Source: Verrucomicrobiota bacterium (GTDB lineage: Bacteria > Verrucomicrobiota > Verrucomicrobiia > Opitutales > Opitutaceae). From it: 64,000 nucleotides of DNA. The notes beneath the pieces are model-generated. The model saw only the letters and a program-made list of their open reading frames with translations, searched no databases and was not told the DNA's origin. A program made the position numbers and the translations under genes. Shown here piece after piece: positions 50,327 to 59,770 of the stretch. Each line of letters starts with the position of its first letter. The stretch's first letter is position 1. The stretch is taken from positions 130,739 to 194,738 of the forward strand of contig JAEZUE010000037.1 in NCBI GenBank assembly GCA_023443455.1, given 5' to 3'.

Positions 50327-51537
50327 GATGGAAAACTCCCACTTCGGGCTTCACGCAAAACCATTGCCAACTGCGTAGTCACCGCGTCCCAAGTAAACTG
50401 CGCAGCGGAAAGGGCACGGTTTCGGTCTCCAATCTGGCACGCACTAGCGTCGTCACCAAGCAGGCGGAGGAGAGAGACTACGATAGATTTCTCGTTTCTA
50501 GGGGGAACCGAATATCCGTTCAGCCCGTCACTGAGAACATCGCCGACTCCGCCATCTTGGCCCCAAACAATTGAACACCCAGCGGAAAGTGCTTCCATGT
50601 AAACCACCGCGAACGGCTCGTTCCAACTCGGCAGAGCAAAGACCCGAGAATTCCTCATCTCCTCAAGAACTAAATCGTGAGAAAGATAGCCCAACAATTC
50701 GACGGATGCTTCCAGCCCGAGTTCGCGCCGAATTCTGTCCAGCGTCGGTTTCTCCGGCCCGTCACCCGCGATGCGCAATTTCGCGTCCGGAAAACGTTTC
50801 ACCACTTCGGCCCAAGCGCGCAACAACACTGCGAACCCCTTCCGCTCGACGAGCATGCCTACCCCAAAAACGGTCCTTCCGCGTGCTCCGGCTAGTTTCA
50901 CCGTTCCTGGGTCACGTGGCAAATTAGATCCGTTATATAGGATACCAATCCGTGCTCCCGGAGCAATCCGCTGAAGGTCGGTGGCCATCTTGCAACTCAC
51001 GACCAGCATTCCCGCCGCCTTTCTCCCAACCTCGCCGAAATATTGTCGCCTACGCGGAAAACGTTCACACATTTCCATGTCACCATAGGAATGATCCTGT
51101 GTGACAAACGGCACATCTAGCGCCTTGCTAAGGCGCATGGCTACCCCGCCATTTACGCAAGTATGGTGTGCAAATATCACGTCGGGACCATACGCCCGGG
51201 CCATCGCCAAAATGCGACGGCCAGAGAACCGCCACGCCAAACTGAGCCAGCGATCCGGGTTCCGGTGATACGCTTTGAAAAGAGGCCCAATCGAGTAAAG
51301 TGGCCACCGCGGATAGCGCACTGTCAGATTGTCCCAGCGATGGACCAGCGGGCAGTTCGCGTATGCTCGGTAACCGGGGGACATGAACGGTAGATCCGGC
51401 AACCACGGAGTCAGCGATATAACCTCGACATCGCAGCCGTCCTGACGCTGCAACGCTTTCGCCTGATCCAGAGCCCAAGTACCCAACAACGGGTTTCCTG
51501 GCTTCGGGAAATAGGAGGCAAGAATCAGCACTTTCAT
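50323..51537 (-). CDS. Glycosyltransferase family 4
   Basis: A 404-residue GT-B enzyme: N-terminal VLILASYFPKPGNPLLGTWALDQAKAL in part (ASYFPKPGNP), FVTQDHSYGDMEMCERFP, RTVFGVGMLVERKGFAVLLRAW, LRIAGDGPEKPTLDRI and donor-site SWNEPFAVVYMEALSAGCSIV. It is less GC-rich than the flanks and lies in the continuous run of assembly genes, overlapping the gene downstream by 4 bp and following the polymerase gene by 13 bp. Confidence 0.92.
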   Translation of the reverse strand: MKVLILASYFPKPGNPLLGTWALDQAKALQRQDGCDVEVISLTPWLPDLPFMSPGYRAYANCPLVHRWDNLTVRYPRWPLYSIGPLFKAYHRNPDRWLSLAWRFSGRRILAMARAYGPDVIFAHHTCVNGGVAMRLSKALDVPFVTQDHSYGDMEMCERFPRRRQYFGEVGRKAAGMLVVSCKMATDLQRIAPGARIGILYNGSNLPRDPGTVKLAGARGRTVFGVGMLVERKGFAVLLRAWAEVVKRFPDAKLRIAGDGPEKPTLDRIRRELGLEASVELLGYLSHDLVLEEMRNSRVFALPSWNEPFAVVYMEALSAGCSIVWGQDGGVGDVLSDGLNGYSVPPRNEKSIVVSLLRLLGDDASACQIGDRNRALSAAQFTWDAVTTQLAMVLREARSGSFPS

Positions 51538-51550
51538 GGCGAGGTATCAA

Positions 51551-52867
51551 TCAGGTCGCCCGCCACCGGGACCCACTACCGCGATGGGCCGCATTATCCC
51601 TATGACCCAAGCCGTGCGAAGTGTGATTCGGAGCGGGGGGAATCGCCCGTTTGGGAGACCCAAGAAAGTACCCAAAGCCGAGCCACAGTACCCGATTCAT
51701 TTCAAGCGACATACTTGTCATGCTTTGGAGATAGGCGAAGACGAAGACAGAAAATAGAACAATACTCTCCCAGTCCGGATCGCGCCGAGTTCTCCAAACG
51801 TGCAACAGAATCCTCGAAAACAGAAGCAATGATAGCAAAGCAAAAACCAGTCCAACTAGGCCGAAACGGGCATACAACTCTATATATTGATTATGGGGGT
51901 AGCCTGCATAGCCGGCCTCTCCAAATGGCCACGCCACCTGCGGATGCCGGGTATAGTAACCCCACATCAATTCCCTGGCATTGGTTGAGATATCCGCTTC
52001 ACCCTCCGTGATCGAGTAGTAGAGGCTCTGTGAGCGTTTCACCAAAACATCAACCCGCTCCAGCGCATCCCCGCCGCCTTTCGCAAGAACAAACCCTCCC
52101 AAACCCGCAATCGCAAGAGCGCCGCCGAGTAGCGTCAACTGCTTGGCGCCGGCAAGAACTCTTCGAGCCAATATCGGCGCAAAGACTAAAGCGGTTACCA
52201 ACACCCAGATTACCGCGCCCCGCGATCCCGAGGTGGCAACCATCAATGCGGACAAGCCCGCCCCTACCCCGAAAACAGCTCGAGGAATCATTCGATTAGC
52301 GCCGATCATGAGCACAGAATAACCCGTGAAGAGAACCGAGTTATAGTAAGCAACCGAGATCGGGTTCAACTCGGTGTCCCCATAAGATCGCTCCGCTCCA
52401 GAAACGCCGACGCTCCCGAGAAACCGCCACATAAAGAAGAGACAAACAATCGAAACGATGGCCGCAGGCACCAAGGCCCATCCCGAAAAACCACGAACCG
52501 AGTTCACTCTGGCGTTTCCCAACGCGTAACCGGCAAACAACAAAGCGATGCAAACTGCGTGGAACACCGGCACCGGAAACTCGAAAAGATCCTGCTTCAG
52601 GGCCCACGCCTGCATGGCCAGCAATGCAGCGCCCATCGCAACAGCCGCGCCTCGAACAATATCACGGCCACGAAGAGCCTTTGCCCCAAGAGCGGCTGCC
52701 CCAACTATGGATAAGAAGCCTAGAAGCAACATCGCATAGCGCGCAATATTGCTCCCAGTGGCAAAGTACGCGCCGTGGCTGCTGCTTAATAGCAAGATTC
52801 CACTAGTGGCGAAAGTAAACCGCCAGTCTACCGTGCTGCTCTCGGATTTCGTTCTATGCGAGTGCAT
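51551..52867 (-). CDS. O-antigen polymerase/ligase (Wzy/WaaL-like)
   Basis: A 438-residue integral membrane protein with about ten to eleven spans and a large periplasmic loop near the C-terminus (SLYYSITEGEADISTNARELMWGYYTRHP in part, then PHNQYIELYARFGLVG). The PHNxYIE motif followed by a membrane span is the hallmark of the Wzy_C/O-antigen ligase family. Ends with a polar tail. Start at MHSHRTKSE; an upstream extension is possible but overlaps the previous gene. Role: polymerises or ligates lipid-linked repeat units flipped by the Wzx protein. Confidence 0.88.
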   Translation of the reverse strand: MHSHRTKSESSTVDWRFTFATSGILLLSSSHGAYFATGSNIARYAMLLLGFLSIVGAAALGAKALRGRDIVRGAAVAMGAALLAMQAWALKQDLFEFPVPVFHAVCIALLFAGYALGNARVNSVRGFSGWALVPAAIVSIVCLFFMWRFLGSVGVSGAERSYGDTELNPISVAYYNSVLFTGYSVLMIGANRMIPRAVFGVGAGLSALMVATSGSRGAVIWVLVTALVFAPILARRVLAGAKQLTLLGGALAIAGLGGFVLAKGGGDALERVDVLVKRSQSLYYSITEGEADISTNARELMWGYYTRHPQVAWPFGEAGYAGYPHNQYIELYARFGLVGLVFALLSLLLFSRILLHVWRTRRDPDWESIVLFSVFVFAYLQSMTSMSLEMNRVLWLGFGYFLGSPKRAIPPAPNHTSHGLGHRDNAAHRGSGSRWRAT

Positions 52868-52875
52868 ACTGTTGC

Positions 52876-54012
52876 TCAATGATTCTTGATTGGTGCCGAA
52901 CAGCGAGAACGAGCGTCCAGAAGAGCATTGATCATCCGTTCGTAGCTGTACTTCTCCGCCGTACCTTTTGCGAGAGGAGCGCGCCTTCGCACCCATTCTT
53001 CGCGCCTGCGGAAAATTTCTCCTAGTTCAGAAGCTAACGCAGGCACCGAGTTCTGTTTGAAAAACGCCGCGGTCTCTCCGTCCACGCAGGTTTCGATCTC
53101 TGGCGAATGTGGTTCGCCCTTAGCGACAAGAATCGGTACTCCAAAGGCGAGTGATTGCGTCGCTGAGAGCCCCACATAGCCTGGAGAGAGCGAAACCAGC
53201 GAAGTGGCGTAGAACTCTCGCAATCGATCAATATCCGAGACATGCCCCATGAAAGCACATGGGACTCCCAGTTCGCGTGCCAGAGCCTCCGACCTCGCCC
53301 GCTCCGGCCCGTCTCCCACCATCAGGAGTCGGCTGGTCTTCGCCAGTCCCCCGCTCTTATATGCTGCGGCGAACCCCCGAATCGCCAATTCCGGTTTCTT
53401 CTCGCGAATCAACCGGCCAACATAGATCACATCGGTGACCTGTTCGACCGGGAGTTGCGGCGTCCAACAATCTCGCGCATGCATTACGGCATTGGGAGCC
53501 ACCAGAACGCTCAAGTTCGGTCGCTCGATGCGAAGGGCTGAAGCTTGGGTTTCAGTATAGCAAACAAAGCAACTCGCTCGATCCAGAAGCCAAGAACGAA
53601 CTCGCATCGCCAATCCCGTTCTCGAACGGCCGGAAGTATGCCCCCAGAATCCTGTCAACAGCCCTGCCTGCGCCCGACGCCGCACGGTTATCCACGTCGA
53701 CGGGGCCCGGAGATTGAACTCGAATATCGCCAAACCGGGAGTCCGCCAATGCCTCCCCATACCACACTGCCACAAGACTCGATTTCCAAGCAGCCACCGA
53801 TTCGCCAGCGGATGCGGCACCAGATCGCGCGGCACTGGTGCGTTCATACCGCCGGAAGACCACTGGCCCCCACACGTCAGTTTGAATCCATCCCCCAGCC
53901 GATCCTTCAACCCGCGGAACACGGGTAATCTATAGTCAGGTACAATCGTCTGATGAATCCAAAGCCGTTCGGAACGCAGTTGTTCCTGGCAGATGCTTGA
54001 AGAGACACTCAT
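52876..54012 (-). CDS. Glycosyltransferase (GT4-like)
   Basis: A 378-residue GT-B enzyme: N-terminal IVPDYRLPVFRGLKDRLG, mid-domain SVLVAPNAVMHARDC, donor domain VIYVGRLIREKKPELAIRGF, LLMVGDGPERARSEALARE and SLSPGYVGLSATQSLAFGVPILVAKGEPHSPE. The usual EX7E motif is replaced by GYVGLSATQS, seen in some GT4 relatives. Its start shares one base with the preceding stop (TGATG). Confidence 0.88.
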   Translation of the reverse strand: MSVSSSICQEQLRSERLWIHQTIVPDYRLPVFRGLKDRLGDGFKLTCGGQWSSGGMNAPVPRDLVPHPLANRWLLGNRVLWQCGMGRHWRTPGLAIFEFNLRAPSTWITVRRRAQAGLLTGFWGHTSGRSRTGLAMRVRSWLLDRASCFVCYTETQASALRIERPNLSVLVAPNAVMHARDCWTPQLPVEQVTDVIYVGRLIREKKPELAIRGFAAAYKSGGLAKTSRLLMVGDGPERARSEALARELGVPCAFMGHVSDIDRLREFYATSLVSLSPGYVGLSATQSLAFGVPILVAKGEPHSPEIETCVDGETAAFFKQNSVPALASELGEIFRRREEWVRRRAPLAKGTAEKYSYERMINALLDARSRCSAPIKNH

Positions 54013-55226
54013 CAGCTAGCCCGGTTGACCGAAGTGCCCAAATTGCTCGTCCGTACTGTCCTGCGGTACGACTGCCAGGTATGAAGTTCCGCATTTCTCC
54101 GAGCGTTTCGCCCCATCTCAACGCGGCGCGGATCTTCAAATAGCGAGCGAAGGGCCTCCGCTAAAGCGATCTCGTCCCCGACCGGTACGACAAAGCCATC
54201 AAGCCCGTTTCGCGCCCAGCTGCCGGCATTGGGAGAAACCACTACCGGCAATCCCGAAGCCATCGCTTCACCGACCACCAGTGCTGACCCCTCCCATAAC
54301 GACGGCAGCGCAAACGCATGGCATCGCCCCAACTCCCGAATCAGGTCCGCCTGCGGCAAATGCCCGTGGAATACCGCAATCTGCTCCCACGACGAGAAAC
54401 CACCCGGGAGGTCCGACACATTGCCGAACACATGCACTCGAACACGACCGGCAATACGGGCCGCTCGGAGGAGCCGCAGCAAACCTTTCCGCAAGGCTCC
54501 GCTGCCAATGAATGCGACCTCCAATGGCTCAGAATCATGACGGCGGCGTTCGCGGTAGGCCCAGCGCTCCAAATCTACGCCGTATTCGGCGACAACGACT
54601 TTGCTCGGAACGACTCCGTGCTTCAGCAGGGAACTCCGCACAAACTCGGAACCTGCAAGAATGGTATGAGCAAGGGAGTACTCCGCTTCATTCATCGCAA
54701 TTCGGTCGGCCGCGAAACCAAGCCCGTCCAATGCCGCTCGATCCCTGACGCCAAGCGCATCGGCCTCCCGCAACAACACATCGCGCCCCTGCCGGCGGTC
54801 GGCAATGTACTGCTCCAGCACCAAAGGCCGGCCGCAGCCATGAAGGCGTTCGAACACCCGCTCGGCGTGAACGCAGGGCAGATGCACTCCCGCCTGTGCC
54901 CGGTTTGACTCCGCAACAACCGAGTCTTCCCAGTTGGAATCGGAGGTCGAGCTTCCCAGAAGCCGGAACACGTTCCGCCTCAGCAAATCCGGCTGCGCTA
55001 CAAGAACATGCTCATCCAGGTGGGGAAACGAGTAATTGCAGAGTTTCTTCGCCGAACCCGTGTAGCGCGCCGCCAAGCGTAGGGCCGCTGCCACCGGTCC
55101 GCCCCCGACATAGACTTCCGTTACCCAGCGCGCCAACGCACCGGCCTCCAGATAGGCCAGCGCCGTTTGGTAGAGGTGATGGCGGCGGGGATGCCCAACG
55201 ACGAAACAAGATGGGGGCTTACTCAT
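54012..55226 (-). CDS. Glycosyltransferase family 4
   Basis: A 404-residue GT-B enzyme: N-terminal CFVVGHPRRHHLYQTALAYLEAGAL, ILAGSEFVRSSLLKHGVVPSKVVVAEYGVDLERW in part (VVAEYGVDLERW), LEVAFIGSGALRKGLLRLLRA and donor-site PSLWEGSALVVGEAMASGLPVVVSPNAGS. It lies 4 bp downstream of the flippase gene and overlaps the next gene by a single base, consistent with one operon. Confidence 0.92.
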   Translation of the reverse strand: MSKPPSCFVVGHPRRHHLYQTALAYLEAGALARWVTEVYVGGGPVAAALRLAARYTGSAKKLCNYSFPHLDEHVLVAQPDLLRRNVFRLLGSSTSDSNWEDSVVAESNRAQAGVHLPCVHAERVFERLHGCGRPLVLEQYIADRRQGRDVLLREADALGVRDRAALDGLGFAADRIAMNEAEYSLAHTILAGSEFVRSSLLKHGVVPSKVVVAEYGVDLERWAYRERRRHDSEPLEVAFIGSGALRKGLLRLLRAARIAGRVRVHVFGNVSDLPGGFSSWEQIAVFHGHLPQADLIRELGRCHAFALPSLWEGSALVVGEAMASGLPVVVSPNAGSWARNGLDGFVVPVGDEIALAEALRSLFEDPRRVEMGRNARRNAELHTWQSYRRTVRTSNLGTSVNRAS

Positions 55227-55230
55227 TCAT

Positions 55231-56586
55231 CTAGGTCCCAATGACCGTTTTCCCAAATCCCTCGCGAAAGACCCGGGCGAGGCCGCGAAGGGAAAACAAG
55301 GTCCAAACACTAAAGGACTCGGCACGAGCACCATGCAGTAGTCCCGCAAAGCAGTAGACGGAATTCGCAAGAGCAAACGCCCCCGGTATTGCCAATAGGC
55401 CAAAGACCGAAGTGAGCCCCCCACCGACCAACAACGCCACCACATTGACCACTAAATAGATCTTACTCAATTGCCCCACTCGATTCGTGGCCCAGCAAAC
55501 AAGGCACGCCAGTGTGGTCGCACCAAACGTCACAGCTTCGATGCTGCATGCAATGCAAAGGATCCACTCGATTCCCAGGTCTTTCCGGGTCCACCATTCC
55601 ACAATTTCGGGACCAATGAGTGTTGCGGCCACGACAAATGGAGCACCAGCCAACATCGGGATCATCACCGCAACAGACTGCAAATCCCGGATTCGGGAAC
55701 GGTCTTGACTAGCACAGGCTACAGTCATTTCGGGCTGGATCGCCGTGGTGAGCATCCCTGTGCCATGAGTGAAGAAACGCGCCAGTTGCCGGCATACACT
55801 TAGGGCAACCACAGCCGGAGCCCCAAGAAGGTGGTTCACCGCCAGGACGGTGCCTTGATTCATCAGTGCGTTTGAAACCGGGAAAGACAGATAGGCAACT
55901 CCCGTCGGTAACAGCGCCTTCAAGTCCTCCCAACGTCCTTCAAACAGCGACAGGCGTACGGCCGGGAGCGCGGACTTCGCGCGGCTGTACTGAAAAATTG
56001 CCCCCGCCAACCGCACACAGAATAGGCCTCCCGAGACCGCGATAAACCCTCCGTCGGCGAAGAGGACCAGCGTCACACACCCTACCTCCGCCAAACGTGT
56101 GTGCGCGTTGACCGAGAGAAACTCGGGCACACGACGGGCAGCGCGATATAATGCGCCAACCAGCCCGATCTGCATCCAAACGAGCGTGTAACCACAAAGG
56201 AGAACGACTGTCGGAAAAAACTCCCGCCACGGCACATCTTCCACACCTAGCCACGACCGTACCGGAAACACAGAAGCACCGGCACAGCATATTCCAAGAA
56301 CGAGGGAGAACCCGACCAACTGATACTTCCACGCGGCGTTGAAACAAGCCTGCGCTTTGTCAGCGCGTCCTCTCTCCACCTCCAATGTCACCGCATTCCC
56401 GACAACGTTGGAAAGCCCGATGTCCGTGAACACGAACAATGCTGGCACCGTGAAAAGCACCAACCAATGCCCATAGGTCTCGGCTCCCCAGAAATGCAGA
56501 TACACCGGGACCAGCACCAGCTGGCTCGCCAGATTGGCTCCGGTGAGGTACGCGCTGCCGAAGAGATTGCGACGGACTCCGGCCAT
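55231..56586 (-). CDS. Polysaccharide flippase (Wzx-like)
   Basis: A 451-residue protein with about twelve to fourteen membrane spans, polysaccharide-synthase/MATE-like. N-terminal RRNLFGSAYLTGANLASQLVLVPVYLHFWGAETYGHWL in part (FWGAETYGHW, the common start of Wzx proteins), FTDIGLSNVVGNAVTLEVERGR and a mid-protein loop RSRIRDLQSVAVMIPML. It flips lipid-linked repeat units and is the first gene of the polymer operon. The upstream 305 bp separate it from the MarR-type regulator gene. Confidence 0.92.
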   Translation of the reverse strand: MAGVRRNLFGSAYLTGANLASQLVLVPVYLHFWGAETYGHWLVLFTVPALFVFTDIGLSNVVGNAVTLEVERGRADKAQACFNAAWKYQLVGFSLVLGICCAGASVFPVRSWLGVEDVPWREFFPTVVLLCGYTLVWMQIGLVGALYRAARRVPEFLSVNAHTRLAEVGCVTLVLFADGGFIAVSGGLFCVRLAGAIFQYSRAKSALPAVRLSLFEGRWEDLKALLPTGVAYLSFPVSNALMNQGTVLAVNHLLGAPAVVALSVCRQLARFFTHGTGMLTTAIQPEMTVACASQDRSRIRDLQSVAVMIPMLAGAPFVVAATLIGPEIVEWWTRKDLGIEWILCIACSIEAVTFGATTLACLVCWATNRVGQLSKIYLVVNVVALLVGGGLTSVFGLLAIPGAFALANSVYCFAGLLHGARAESFSVWTLFSLRGLARVFREGFGKTVIGT

Positions 56587-56891
56587 CAGTAGTGGCTTGA
56601 GCCGGCTCCGCCGGCGACGAGGGTTTCCATGCTACGATTGCTGAGGATTCCTGTTGTCCGAGTCCCTCATTCCCGGCTCCACACCGAGCTTCGCCCCGTC
56701 ACTTCCCGGGGAGGTGACTGCGAAGGCGCTGTGGTTGACGCGCATTTTCGGTGGACTGTGGCCAGTGACCGCTGGCCGATTTCTGCTCTGCTTCGCACGG
56801 TGGTCGGCCGTGCTGTTCGCGGTGCGGACGCGAGGTCCGACCTTACATTTCTGCTATATACCGGTCTTTATGCTCTCTGCGTTCCATACGG
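56587..56891. other. Gene-free stretch between flippase and regulator genes
   Basis: This 305-bp region should hold the promoter of the polymer operon. It contains a decayed dispersed motif near 56872-56896 (CTCTGCGTTCCATACGGTTAA), similar to the CTTTGCGGTTAA motif found in the glycosyltransferase gene. No confident promoter boxes were assigned. Confidence 0.45.
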
Positions 56892-57482
56892 TTAAATCTT
56901 CCGTCGCCCCTTGCCGAGAAACGTCTGCAGCAATGGCAGCAGGTGCAGCGCCTTGCGGTGCCAAACCTGCAGGCTGCCGAGGCGTTGTTCGATGAACTCC
57001 CGGTGCACGGAATCCTCCGGGCCGATCTTCCCCTGGAGCATATTGAGCTTCTCGACACCGGCCTCCAGCGGGTTGCGGAAACGATGCTGCAACACCCCGC
57101 CGAGCAACCGCCGCAGCTCGGTCTCGGGCTTGAACAACTCCCGGCGACCTTCCCCGCCCTCGACCGCGTGCACCGCCCCGAGTTCGCGCAGGAAACGCAG
57201 CCCTTGGCTGGCGGAACCATTGCTGATCCCGAGGTAGGCGACGACATCGGCGAACGCGAGCGGCCGGGGCGACGCATAGATCACGCCGTAGATCTGACCC
57301 ACCGAGCGGGGCAACCCCAGCTGCTGCACGATATGGGCGCAGATCTCCACCATCTCGCGCTGCACTTCCGTGAGCGCCGTCGCCCCCGCGCCGGCATCGG
57401 CTGCGGTTTCCGCTTCAACCGGCTCGAAACCGGCGGCTTTTTCGGTGGAGGGCACTGCCCCGAGGCTTTCGGGGTGCCTCAT
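56892..57482 (-). CDS. MarR/GbsR-type transcriptional regulator
   Basis: A 196-residue regulator. The winged-helix region is about residues 45-120: LPRSVGQIYGVIYASPRPLAFADVVAYLGISNGSASQGLRFLRELGAVHAVEGGEGRRELFKP (core LPRSVGQIYGVIYASPRPL and SNGSASQGLRFL), the pattern of GbsR-group MarR proteins. The C-terminal part is helical and may dimerise. The ATG at 57482 is preferred over an in-frame TTG three codons upstream because the latter lies in the operator. It lies upstream of the polymer operon on the same strand and so is a likely local regulator of it. Confidence 0.88.
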   Translation of the reverse strand: MRHPESLGAVPSTEKAAGFEPVEAETAADAGAGATALTEVQREMVEICAHIVQQLGLPRSVGQIYGVIYASPRPLAFADVVAYLGISNGSASQGLRFLRELGAVHAVEGGEGRRELFKPETELRRLLGGVLQHRFRNPLEAGVEKLNMLQGKIGPEDSVHREFIEQRLGSLQVWHRKALHLLPLLQTFLGKGRRKI

Positions 57483-57507
57483 TTTGTTCAAGTTGTTTTG
57501 AACAAAA
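57482..57507. promoter_or_regulatory. Inverted-repeat operator at the regulator start
   Basis: A perfect inverted repeat, TTTTGTTCAA - 6 bp - TTGAACAAAA, is placed immediately before (and touching) the start codon of the MarR/GbsR-type gene. Position, symmetry and length fit an autoregulatory site for a dimeric winged-helix protein. Confidence 0.7.
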
Positions 57508-57647
57508 CACTATTCCCCAAAAAACTGCCGAGTCCGTTCGGGTCCATGCCCGTCGATCCGACTTCCTTCCGTCGCCACTCGCACGCCCCGCACCCGCGCC
57601 GCCGACAGCCGACAATTCCTTTCCCAACGGTCGTCACCCGGTTTCGC

Positions 57648-57800
57648 GCACCATCGATCACCGCTCCCCCCTCCTTCACTCCCTTTCTCCCTCAATCCCT
57701 TCCCTATCGAGCACCATCGATCACCGCTCCCCCTCCTTCACTCCCTTTCTCCCTCAATCCCTTCCCTATCGCGCACCGTCGATCACCGCCCCTCCCCCTC
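57648..57800. repeat. Tandem repeat of ~63 bp, pyrimidine-rich
   Basis: Two full units and one partial unit, starting at 57648, 57711 and 57773 with GCACC(A/G)TCGATCACCGC, each followed by a C/T-rich run (CTCCTTCACTCCCTTTCTCC). It occupies the space between the regulator and the plus-strand glycosyltransferase. No gene is present in 57508-57911. Confidence 0.9.
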
Positions 57801-57911
57801 CCCGCCCGACCTGAAGGCCTGCCCGCCTCGCCAAATGCGGCTGTCTCCATCTTCCCTGCTCGATCCGGTTGGACACGCGCAGCGGCCTCGTCGTTTACTT
57901 TTCGGGTCTCC

Positions 57912-59573
57912 ATGCCCGAACCGTCGCGTTTCCATTCCCCCTCAGGCCGTTGGTCCCACTTCGCCGGACTCCTCCACGACGAGTTCGACCTCGAATCCTT
58001 CTGGATCCGCCTGCACGCCAAGATCGTCCTGCCCCATTTCGCCGATGTCCGCCGCGTCGTGCTGCGCGCGGCCTACAAACCGTGGCCCGCGGCCGAACGC
58101 CCCGGTGGCCCGCCCCGCTTGGAGGTTTGTCTCGATGGCCGCCGCGTCGCCCTCGCCGCCCCGACCCAGCCCGGCCCCTTTGCGGTCGTGATCGACCTGC
58201 CCACCGAGAGCGACGGCACCGGGCACAACATCGAGCTGCACCTCCACGGCACCGAATGGACCGACAACCTCGCCTGGCTGGGGCGCGTGACGAAGGGCCT
58301 CTCCTTCCTCGGACCGGTGCACCGCCGCCTCCAATGGTACCGGCGCCAGAACAAGAACCGCCAGCTGCGCATCTGCGCGCTCGAGGCGGATTCGGGCGAG
58401 GCGATCTTCGACTTCGCCAACCGGCACTCGCCCTTCAACCACGCGTTCTCCCGGCAACATCTGCAGCTCGGCATGAACGTCGTCGGATTCCACCAGGCCG
58501 AGCTCGGCGTGGGCGAGTCCGCCCGCTGCATGGTGCGCGCCGCCGATGCTGCCGGGCTGCCGGTGGCGGTGGTGCCGTTGAAGCTCAACTGCCTCAACCC
58601 CATGGGCGACGCCACCCTCGCCGCTCGCCTCCAGGATTCGAATCCACACGGCGTCAACGTCGTGCATGTCGACGCCCCCCAGTCCCGCGACATCGACCAC
58701 CACCACGGCCCCGCCTTCCGCGCCGGCCGGTACAACATCGCCTACTGGGCGTGGGAGCTGCCGGAGTTTCCCGACGCCTGGCTCGAACACGCGCAGTACT
58801 ACGACGAGATCTGGTGCCCGAGCGACTTCGTGCGCGCGGCCATCGCCGAGAAGCTGCCGCACGCCGTGCACACGATGCCGCATGCGATCGGCTTCGCCCG
58901 GCCGACCGACTCTGTCGCCGCGATCCGGGCACGCTTCGGCCTGCCGGTCGACCGCTTCCTGTTCCTTTTCCTCTACGACCTCAACTCCTACAGCGAACGC
59001 AAGAATCCGAAGGCGGTGCTCGAGGCCTACCGGCACGCCTTTCCCGCGTCCCGGGAGGTGGGCGTCGTGATCAAGGTCCACAACCGGGCCAACAATCCCG
59101 ACGCCTGGGCCCGCCTGCAGGAGGATGCGAAGGCGCTCGACGGGGCGGTGCTCATCGCCGAGACCCTCCCCCGGGCCGACATCTACGCACTGCAGGCCGC
59201 CTGCGACTGTTTCGTCTCCCTGCACCGCTCCGAGGGCTTCGGCCTCGCGATCGCCGAAAGCATGTTCCTCGGGAAACCGGTGATCTCGACCGACTGGTCG
59301 GCATCCGCGGAATTCGTCAACGAGCGCAACGGCTGTCCGGTCGAGGCGAAGCTCGTCACCCTCGAGCGCAACATCGGCCCCTATGCGAAAGGCCAGACCT
59401 GGGCCGATCCGGACGTCGAGCACGCGGCGTGGTGGATGCGCCGCCTTGTCGCCGAGCCGGAACTACGCGAAAAGATCGGCACCCGGGCGCGCGCCACCAT
59501 CGAGGAACGTTTCGCACCGGCTGTGATCGGGCGCCGCTACCGGCGACGGCTCGAGGCCATCGCCGGCTGGTAG
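57912..59573 (+). CDS. Glycosyltransferase with N-terminal accessory domain
   Basis: A 553-residue protein. The first 170 residues are a beta-rich accessory region (HNIELHLHGTEWTDNLAWLG). The rest is a GT4-like domain: LQLGMNVVGFHQAELGVGESARCMVRA in part (GFHQAELGVGESAR, typical of these enzymes), YNIAYWAWELPEFPDAW, EIWCPSDFVRAAI, FLFLYDLNSYSERKNPKAVLEA and FVSLHRSEGFGLAIAESMFLGKPVIST (EX7E core EGFGLAIAE). Start at MPEPSRFHS. It is followed after 25 bp by a strong hairpin. Polymer function likely, given proximity to the locus on the other strand. Confidence 0.88.
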   Translation: MPEPSRFHSPSGRWSHFAGLLHDEFDLESFWIRLHAKIVLPHFADVRRVVLRAAYKPWPAAERPGGPPRLEVCLDGRRVALAAPTQPGPFAVVIDLPTESDGTGHNIELHLHGTEWTDNLAWLGRVTKGLSFLGPVHRRLQWYRRQNKNRQLRICALEADSGEAIFDFANRHSPFNHAFSRQHLQLGMNVVGFHQAELGVGESARCMVRAADAAGLPVAVVPLKLNCLNPMGDATLAARLQDSNPHGVNVVHVDAPQSRDIDHHHGPAFRAGRYNIAYWAWELPEFPDAWLEHAQYYDEIWCPSDFVRAAIAEKLPHAVHTMPHAIGFARPTDSVAAIRARFGLPVDRFLFLFLYDLNSYSERKNPKAVLEAYRHAFPASREVGVVIKVHNRANNPDAWARLQEDAKALDGAVLIAETLPRADIYALQAACDCFVSLHRSEGFGLAIAESMFLGKPVISTDWSASAEFVNERNGCPVEAKLVTLERNIGPYAKGQTWADPDVEHAAWWMRRLVAEPELREKIGTRARATIEERFAPAVIGRRYRRRLEAIAGW

Positions 59574-59597
59574 ACCGCGCCGGGCCGACCGATACTC

Positions 59598-59627
59598 GGA
59601 GGCCACGACGCCGGCGACGTGGCCTCC
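59598..59627 (+). terminator. Strong hairpin after the glycosyltransferase gene
   Basis: A perfect 10-bp stem GGAGGCCACG / CGTGGCCTCC with a 10-nt loop, 25 bp past the stop codon. No T-run follows, so it may be a processing or Rho-assisted site rather than a classical intrinsic terminator. Confidence 0.55.
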
Positions 59628-59770
59628 AGGCTTCGCGCCCCTTTCGCGGTCCGGGCCGCGGGCCTCCCCCCTGCCCGCGGCCGGCTCCCCCCATCCACGC
59701 GAAAAGGGCTCGTCGCGGAGGACGAAAGGACCAAGGCTCGCCCCACCCCTTCGCCCTCTCGAGACCCGCC

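Noticed and set aside
57648..57800. Possible replication-origin iterons
   Set aside because: Units are 63 bp and pyrimidine-rich, with no DnaA boxes or replication gene nearby.
57942..59423. A 493-codon minus-strand open frame
   Set aside because: Antisense to the plus-strand glycosyltransferase with clear GT4 motifs.
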